Source: Brettanomyces bruxellensis (lineage: Eukaryota; Ascomycota; Pichiomycetes; Pichiales; Pichiaceae). From it: DNA of 64,000 nt. Under the pieces are notes generated by a model, which saw only the letters and a list, made by a program, of their open reading frames with translations, searched no databases and was not told where the DNA came from. The first letter of the stretch is position 1; the number at the start of each line of letters is the position of its first letter. Positions 59,063 through 64,000 of the stretch are shown piece after piece. The position numbers and the translations under genes are program-made. Location of the stretch: contig NC_054689.1 of assembly GCF_011074885.1 (NCBI RefSeq), positions 1,364,001-1,428,000 of the forward strand, written 5' to 3'.

Positions 59063-61126
59063 CTAAAAGAAGTCTTCCTGTTCCTTCTCGTTATCTCTCG
59101 AACTTCTGTTTCTATAGCCATTTTCTTGACCATCACGGTTATATCTTTGATCCCTATTATATCCATCTGATCTTCCGGATCTCGAACCGTAGCGAGAACC
59201 ATCCCTTTTTCCATACTCGGATCTTTCACCATCCTTATCATAAGAATTGTCTCTTCCATAGTTGTTTCTTCCGTAGTTATTTCTTCCATAGTTGTTTCTT
59301 CCATAATTGTTTCTTCCATAGTTATTTCTTCCATCACTATCTCTTCCGTAATTATTTCTTCCGTAGTTGCTTTTGCCGTAACTATTTCGTCCATAGTTAT
59401 TTCTTTCGTTACGGCCAGAATTTCTAAAGCCACCAAAGCCGGAGCGGCCCAAATCAAAGTACCTAGATATCATTCGAGTGTCTAGACCCATTCTTCTTGC
59501 ACGATCTGCAGACATATGAGGTTGCCTTCCTTCATCACCAGAAAGGTCCGTAAAGAATTTCGAGCAGTCCTTTGCAAAATTCTCTATGTTATAGTTTTTC
59601 AATGATTTTGGAATTGATGAGTAAAATGAAAGTTTTGAGAATGTCAATTGGCCAGCATCTAGTTCTTCAGCAGCTTCGTTCACCTTGGTCAAAAACTCTG
59701 GATCAGGCTCATATTTACTGTTTAAGGTGAAATTGTTACCCAATTTCTCAATAGCATCAACATAGCACATCTCTGGGTCTGTAGCAATGAGAAGAGCTTT
59801 TCCCTTCTTACCTGCTCTGGCAGTTCTTCCAATTCTATGTGTGTAACTTTCAATTTCATTAGAAATACCAATTTGAATAACATGTGTGACATTTGGGAAA
59901 TCCATTCCCCTGGCTGCAACATTCGAAGCAAACAAAACACCTCTTTTAGCATTTCTAAATAATCTTTCCTGCGAGTTACGTTTACCTTGTGTAAGCTTTC
60001 CGTGAAGAACATATTTAGGTAACCCTCTTTCCAGAACATGTCCTGCTAATGAATGAGCAAAGTCAACACCAACAACAGTAGAATCAAAGACAATGGCCTT
60101 GAAATTTGGAATGACCTTATCATTATCATTGATAAACTGAAGGGCTGCTGCATAAGACTGAAATATACTTCCTGAATGGATTAACTCTTGGGTGATATTC
60201 TCGTTAACCTCGCATCCATTATCCACAATATCAATAAACGGAAAATCGGGGCCCACAGCATGCTTTGCCAAGTGTATGACATCATCATTTATTGTTGCAG
60301 AAAACATCATAGTCTTGACATTTCTCTGATCCTTTGAGTCTTCAGGTGGAACTTGTCTGTTTTCTTTTAAAGCCTTTATCAAGTCAATTGTCGCTTCCCT
60401 GAAATTACTGTTTAACAATTCATCCGCCTCATCAATAACAATATTATTTAGGTGCTTAAAACCACTCCGGAATGATTCTTCACTTTCGAATAAATCGGCA
60501 AACCTACCTGGAGTTGCAATGACGATCCGCGGAACGTTTCTCCTCGCCTTAAATGGACGAAGGTTCTCTCTTCTCGCTGTTTGTCCCATGACAAGAAGAA
60601 GATCAGTTGAAGTGTTGAATGAAACAGCGCCATTCCAAAGTTTCCTAAGTGCATTAAAGGTCTGAGTTGCTAAATCCCTTGTTGGGGAAAAGATAACTGA
60701 GTTAACGAGAGTATTGTTCGGAGGACGTTTGCTACGGCCATTAAGATCTTTTTCGGAAAATTGAGAAACCATGTTCTCAATTATCGGTAAACCAAAACCA
60801 AAAGTCTTTCCCGTACCTGTCTTGGCACGAACAACGATACCATCGTTGGAGTCGGAGAATTTATTCAAACATTCTTTCTGGACCTCAGTAAAAGTATCTC
60901 CAATTTTTTTAAAAGAGGATTTAACATTGGGATGCAACTTAGAATCATCCACTTTTAATGTTGGAGCGATTAAATCAGATGCAATTGGAGCTTTCTGATC
61001 CCCTTCAATAACGGTGCTGTTCCATCTTCTTGAAATCGGATTTACCCTCAGCCCAAGATATCGAAATTCACTGAAACCTTTCCCAAGCAACGCTGCGTTA
61101 AAACGAACCAAATGGAAAGATGTCAT
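59063..61126 (-). CDS. MSS116: Mitochondrial DEAD-box RNA helicase Mss116
   Basis: 687 aa (S. cerevisiae 664). Basic presequence (MTSFHLVRFNAALL, RRWNST). Helicase motifs in order: Q motif FTEVQKE, I AKTGTGKT, Ia PTRDLATQ, Ib TPGR, II DEAD, III SAT, V ARGMDFPNV, VI HRIGRTARAG. A C-terminal extension follows, then a basic tail of tandem Asn-Tyr-Gly-Arg-Asn repeats (~570-625) and an Arg/Asp/Ser-rich end. Mss116 is the general RNA chaperone for mitochondrial group I and II intron splicing and translation. The tail corresponds to its Arg-rich RNA-tethering region. Confidence 0.95.
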   Translation of the reverse strand: MTSFHLVRFNAALLGKGFSEFRYLGLRVNPISRRWNSTVIEGDQKAPIASDLIAPTLKVDDSKLHPNVKSSFKKIGDTFTEVQKECLNKFSDSNDGIVVRAKTGTGKTFGFGLPIIENMVSQFSEKDLNGRSKRPPNNTLVNSVIFSPTRDLATQTFNALRKLWNGAVSFNTSTDLLLVMGQTARRENLRPFKARRNVPRIVIATPGRFADLFESEESFRSGFKHLNNIVIDEADELLNSNFREATIDLIKALKENRQVPPEDSKDQRNVKTMMFSATINDDVIHLAKHAVGPDFPFIDIVDNGCEVNENITQELIHSGSIFQSYAAALQFINDNDKVIPNFKAIVFDSTVVGVDFAHSLAGHVLERGLPKYVLHGKLTQGKRNSQERLFRNAKRGVLFASNVAARGMDFPNVTHVIQIGISNEIESYTHRIGRTARAGKKGKALLIATDPEMCYVDAIEKLGNNFTLNSKYEPDPEFLTKVNEAAEELDAGQLTFSKLSFYSSIPKSLKNYNIENFAKDCSKFFTDLSGDEGRQPHMSADRARRMGLDTRMISRYFDLGRSGFGGFRNSGRNERNNYGRNSYGKSNYGRNNYGRDSDGRNNYGRNNYGRNNYGRNNYGRNNYGRDNSYDKDGERSEYGKRDGSRYGSRSGRSDGYNRDQRYNRDGQENGYRNRSSRDNEKEQEDFF
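59245..59405 (-). repeat. 15-bp coding minisatellite in MSS116
   Basis: About eleven in-frame 15-bp units encode NYGRN and variants (NSYGK, NYGRD, DGRNN). Five adjacent units near 59260-59330 are almost identical, so recent slippage expansion is likely. The repeat lies in the disordered RNA-binding tail. Confidence 0.8.
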
Positions 61127-61477
61127 ATTACAGCTGTTCCTTATGATATGTGTTTACACGGTTTTTGGAATCACTTCAGATAAAGTTCCCGATACATTAT
61201 ATATCGAGAGACGGAATTAGATATCTAAGAAACTGACCATCCGCGCGCCCTTTCCCCCTCGAGCGTTGTCAAGAAAATTTTTCATTCTGAGAGGTACCCA
61301 ATCTGTGACTGCACAGCCTTATTGTCTGTTCAGTTTTCTAATCTGTATTAGTTCAACGAAATCTGAAAGTAAACAGATGGCACCTGAACAAAGTATTAGA
61401 AAGGTACAGTGAGAACGATAATCTAAGGGCTGATAGTTGTTTACTGGCGATGCTTTGGATGTGAGGATTATAATGCA
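61127..61477. promoter_or_regulatory. Divergent promoter MSS116/CBS2
   Basis: 351 bp shared by two genes for mitochondrial RNA/translation factors. No clear factor site recognised. An out-of-frame ATG at 61473 lies five bases before the CBS2 ATG. Confidence 0.35.
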
Positions 61478-62680
61478 ATGCCGGGTAATATATTAATTTT
61501 AGGAACTGATTCCATTGGTCGGTTTCTTGCGTCGCAGTTCGCAAATTCACGAAAGTCGTACTTGGAAGTTTTTATGCTATTTGCAAATGAATCTCTAATG
61601 AAGAATTACAGTGCCAACGATTCCACTGTCAGATATGAAAACCATCTTTCCCGGCATAATCCACTGAAGGCATCATATTCACTGCCAGGATGTTATTTTC
61701 CGCACGGGTCAAATAAACAAATTCAGATTAGCTATAGCAAAGCATTGCGGCAGACTGATAGGAAATATAGTTCACTCGATAACAAGCATATTGACAACTT
61801 AATTGTCACAGACAGACGATATCAAACAGAACGAGTACTCAAAACGTATCGTGAATATATGTCTGGACGTACTAATGTGATGTTTTTAAACCCAGTCATT
61901 GGTGGGATAGAGAGAGCGGTCAATGCTTTGTATGGCAGCAACAACCTCTCTGATAGGCCAACTTTATGGATGGCGATGTCAACACATCTTCTACGCAATA
62001 ACCTTGGTTTCTCGGTAAAACATTTAGGGTCTGGTGATATTAGAGTGTGTAAATGTCCTCCGATGGGATCATTCAACAAATTTTTCAAGAATCAGGAAGA
62101 GCAATTCCCAGATATCGATGAGCTTCCTCAATCTTTAAGATATTTTATGAAGCTCCCAATGCTACAATCGTTGTATTGCCCTTATAAATACGTGTACATG
62201 GCACAGGTTGAAAAGATGATTGTTGACTGTTGCCTATACCCTTTAACCAGATTTTTGAATGATGATCTGGAGGAATTTATTCGGGCAAAATCAGTCAAGA
62301 AGATGGTTAAGGACATAATCGCGGAATGCGTTTTGGTACTTAGTCATTTACAAAGAGTGCAGGCCTTGGCAAGTGTTGATCCTACAATGATAACAGTTCT
62401 CCGTCCTGACCGATTATATGAGTTAGTCATGTCTACTTTGAAATTAATGCAAGTATCATCTAGCAAGTATAGAAAGCACAATAATAATGACGTTTATGAT
62501 ACATTAAGAGGCGAAATACCTCTGAACGAGGTGCTGCCCGTTAATCTAGATATATATTATTCAAATGATCTTATTGTGGAACTTGGTCAAAAGAAAGATA
62601 TTCCAACTCCCGTCAACCAGACATTGTTTGATCTGATGCACATCCAAATGAATTATGATGATTATAATATAATTCATTAA
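61478..62680 (+). CDS. CBS2: Cbs2-like protein with ketopantoate-reductase fold
   Basis: 400 aa (S. cerevisiae Cbs2 389). The N terminus is a Rossmann-like ILILGTDSIGRFLASQF. IDNLIVTDRRYQTERVL then TNVMFLNPVIGGIERAVNALY aligns with both Pan5 (ketopantoate reductase) and Cbs2, whose NILFLNP resembles this NVMFLNP. The helical C domain starts QVEKMIVDCCLYPLTRFL. The lysine of the reductase motif (VTTKTYQT in Pan5) is replaced by Arg-Arg, and the substrate Asn (NACMNP) by DCCLYP, so catalysis is unlikely. Cbs2 activates translation of mitochondrial COB mRNA. MSS116, CAB5 and RKM4 nearby match the S. cerevisiae CBS2 locus (YDR197W). PAN5 is the alternative. Confidence 0.72.
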   Translation: MPGNILILGTDSIGRFLASQFANSRKSYLEVFMLFANESLMKNYSANDSTVRYENHLSRHNPLKASYSLPGCYFPHGSNKQIQISYSKALRQTDRKYSSLDNKHIDNLIVTDRRYQTERVLKTYREYMSGRTNVMFLNPVIGGIERAVNALYGSNNLSDRPTLWMAMSTHLLRNNLGFSVKHLGSGDIRVCKCPPMGSFNKFFKNQEEQFPDIDELPQSLRYFMKLPMLQSLYCPYKYVYMAQVEKMIVDCCLYPLTRFLNDDLEEFIRAKSVKKMVKDIIAECVLVLSHLQRVQALASVDPTMITVLRPDRLYELVMSTLKLMQVSSSKYRKHNNNDVYDTLRGEIPLNEVLPVNLDIYYSNDLIVELGQKKDIPTPVNQTLFDLMHIQMNYDDYNIIH

Positions 62681-63117
62681 TTCACGCACATTCATGTTTC
62701 CTGTATATATTTAATTGCCAACATTTACAAGGCATATATTGAAAATATTTAGAATTTCTGTTCGATTTTGGAAACGCAACCAAAAAATAAAAATGTACAA
62801 TAAATATTGGCTTTAAAGAGATTTTATTTTCAAATTTATCATTCTATAGGAGGGTGAGTTACAACCTAAGATATGCGGAAACGTATAAATCCAAATTATG
62901 ATAAATTGAGAGAGCTGAGAGCAATGTAGTACAACATTAATCTTTGCAACATTCCTAGATCACTTTCCCTTTTCAGATATTCGCTCCCTGGTCGCAGGGT
63001 AGAGACAAAGATAATTTTGACAAGATGCATTGCATCGGGCTCGTAAAAAAAAAAAATAAAATAAACAAAAAAGGGATTCATATGTAAAAAAAAAAGGTTA
63101 AAAAGGATGCTTCAAAT
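62681..63117. promoter_or_regulatory. CBS2 3' region and promoter of the right-edge gene
   Basis: 437 bp, with A-rich runs at 63046-63070 and 63087-63096. No other gene seen. Confidence 0.3.
62702..62709 (+). promoter_or_regulatory. Puf3-type site in the CBS2 3' region
   Basis: TGTATATA begins 22 nt after the CBS2 stop with C at the -1 and -2 positions, a full match to the Puf3 consensus (C-N-UGUANAUA, where the upstream C raises affinity). Confidence 0.5.
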
Positions 63118-64000
63118 ATGATCTGGCGTTTAGTGTATTTTAAGACAATCCTAACTCACAACCCTAAGAAAACTGATACAAATTTGAAGGATATCATTTT
63201 TCAGGAAACACTTCTGCATATTTTTTACTCCAGTATGGTATTGGCGGAAACTGTTATTGATATTGAAGAGAATAGGAAACCCCTCATTGGCATCGATACA
63301 AACAATAGAACAATATCTTCTGGATCTATAAGAGTTAGACTTAACTCAAAAGAAATAGAGAGGATTTCTGACAATAATTACACTATTAGTGTACCGGCCA
63401 CAGACAAAGAAAATGAACTACCATACCAAGATCTGAAGGATGAGGAAGAACTGATAAAATCGAAAAGCAAATATTCAATTAACCATACTGTTTCAATCAA
63501 AGAGAAAAATGGGGAAAACGTAGATCTCAATTTCTCAGATGATATATCCAAGCTTTGCATGTCATCACCAGGCAGTGACGTCATTGCACCGGCCCTTCTG
63601 TTCTACAGGGAAAGTTCCACTTCTTACATTCAACAATCAGTTATTCCAGTAACCGGTTCAGATGTATGCAAGTATTTGGAAACAGAACCATTTCAAAGGG
63701 ATGATTCTGAAAACCTCACAAGAAATCTCTTTTGTGGATCGCTCTATGCTGACATACCAATACCAAGCTCGTGGACTGATAACGTAAAAACAATGAGTAA
63801 CAAGGGAGACAGATCAAGAGATGATAAAGCAATTAAAGCATTTCAGTACGATGCTTTAGAGAACACATGCATAAGCTGGAAATCTGAAGGAACCGAAAAG
63901 ATACTAGCGGAAAGAGGGTTTATAGACCATACTGTTTCCAATAAGTATGAGTCGTCATTGGGGCAATATTCAGAAACTGGAAATGAATACTCTTCAACAA
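63118..64000 (+). CDS. Unrecognised protein, N-terminal part (runs off right edge)
   Basis: An uninterrupted frame of 294 codons from ATG (MIWRLVYFKTILTHNPKK) to the window end. I do not recognise it. Residues 1-45 contain aromatic/hydrophobic residues (IIFQETLLHIFYSSMVLAETVIDIEE). After that it is acidic, Ser/Asn/Lys-rich and low in hydrophobics, e.g. KLCMSSPGSDVIAPALLFYR near 150-170, then polar to the edge. No transmembrane helix, zinc motif or nucleotide-binding motif is visible. The ATG choice is uncertain: earlier ATGs are out of frame and a later in-frame Met exists at residue 40. Confidence 0.65.
   Translation, partial: MIWRLVYFKTILTHNPKKTDTNLKDIIFQETLLHIFYSSMVLAETVIDIEENRKPLIGIDTNNRTISSGSIRVRLNSKEIERISDNNYTISVPATDKENELPYQDLKDEEELIKSKSKYSINHTVSIKEKNGENVDLNFSDDISKLCMSSPGSDVIAPALLFYRESSTSYIQQSVIPVTGSDVCKYLETEPFQRDDSENLTRNLFCGSLYADIPIPSSWTDNVKTMSNKGDRSRDDKAIKAFQYDALENTCISWKSEGTEKILAERGFIDHTVSNKYESSLGQYSETGNEYSST

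Noticed and set aside
59050..59457. 135-codon minus-strand frame with Met-Glu-Glu repeats
   Set aside because: It is another reading frame of the MSS116 15-bp minisatellite.

Overview
This is ordinary nuclear chromosome sequence from an ascomycete budding yeast (Saccharomycotina). Genes are compact and nearly intronless, and most have clear Saccharomyces cerevisiae counterparts. The one intron I can support has yeast signals: donor GTAAGT, branch point TACTAAC and an AG acceptor. CTG codons sit at conserved leucines in the mitochondrial Hsp70 gene, so this is not a CUG-Ser or CUG-Ala clade species. Local gene order is scrambled relative to S. cerevisiae but keeps many of its neighbourhoods. 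A Pichiales-type yeast (Brettanomyces/Pichia/Ogataea group) is my best guess, but the sequence alone does not prove the genus.

Layout. Positions 1-4000 hold the 5' part of a RAP1-like gene (minus, cut by the left edge) and a PRM10-like membrane protein. Positions 4082-6000 hold a tRNA-Ala(UGC) gene, a solo LTR inserted 11 bp upstream of it with a perfect 5-bp target duplication, and older retrotransposon debris ending in a Ty1/copia RNase H remnant on the minus strand. Positions 6270-14343 carry TMA64, APC4, a GEP5-like gene, a securin (PDS1) and XDJ1. Positions 14993-30481 carry CDC3 (with intron), HIF1, RFC4, TAH11/CDT1, SSC1, VPS55, CSN12, VMA13 and TIF5. Positions 30931-49762 carry BIR1, GRR1, JSN1, STE18, EMC2, GLN1 and COQ4. 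Positions 50154-64000 carry a PXA-domain gene (NVJ3-like), RPS31 (ubiquitin-eS31), an unrecognised coiled-coil gene, CDD1, CAB5, RKM4, MSS116, CBS2 and an unrecognised open frame that runs off the right edge.

Synteny supports the weaker calls. In S. cerevisiae, VPS55-SSC1-TAH11 are YJR044C-YJR046W. STE18, EMC2, BIR1, GRR1 and JSN1 are YJR086W-YJR091W. MSS116, CAB5, CBS2 and RKM4 are YDR194C-YDR198C. TMA64 and APC4 are YDR117C-YDR118W, with PDS1 at YDR113C. XDJ1 and GEP5 are YLR090W-YLR091W. GLN1 and VMA13 are YPR035W-YPR036W.

There is no operon-like system, CRISPR, prophage or secondary-metabolite cluster. Functionally the window is rich in cell-cycle genes (APC4, PDS1, CDC3, RFC4, TAH11, BIR1, GRR1), several with ACGCGAAA/ACGCGT promoter elements, and in mitochondrial genes (SSC1, COQ4, MSS116, CBS2, GEP5-like). 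I did not find an obviously new biological system. The points most worth checking are the CDC3 micro-exon, the repeated retroelement landing site beside the tRNA gene, the CBS2 pseudo-enzyme, a ubiquitin with Gln28, and the coding minisatellite in MSS116.
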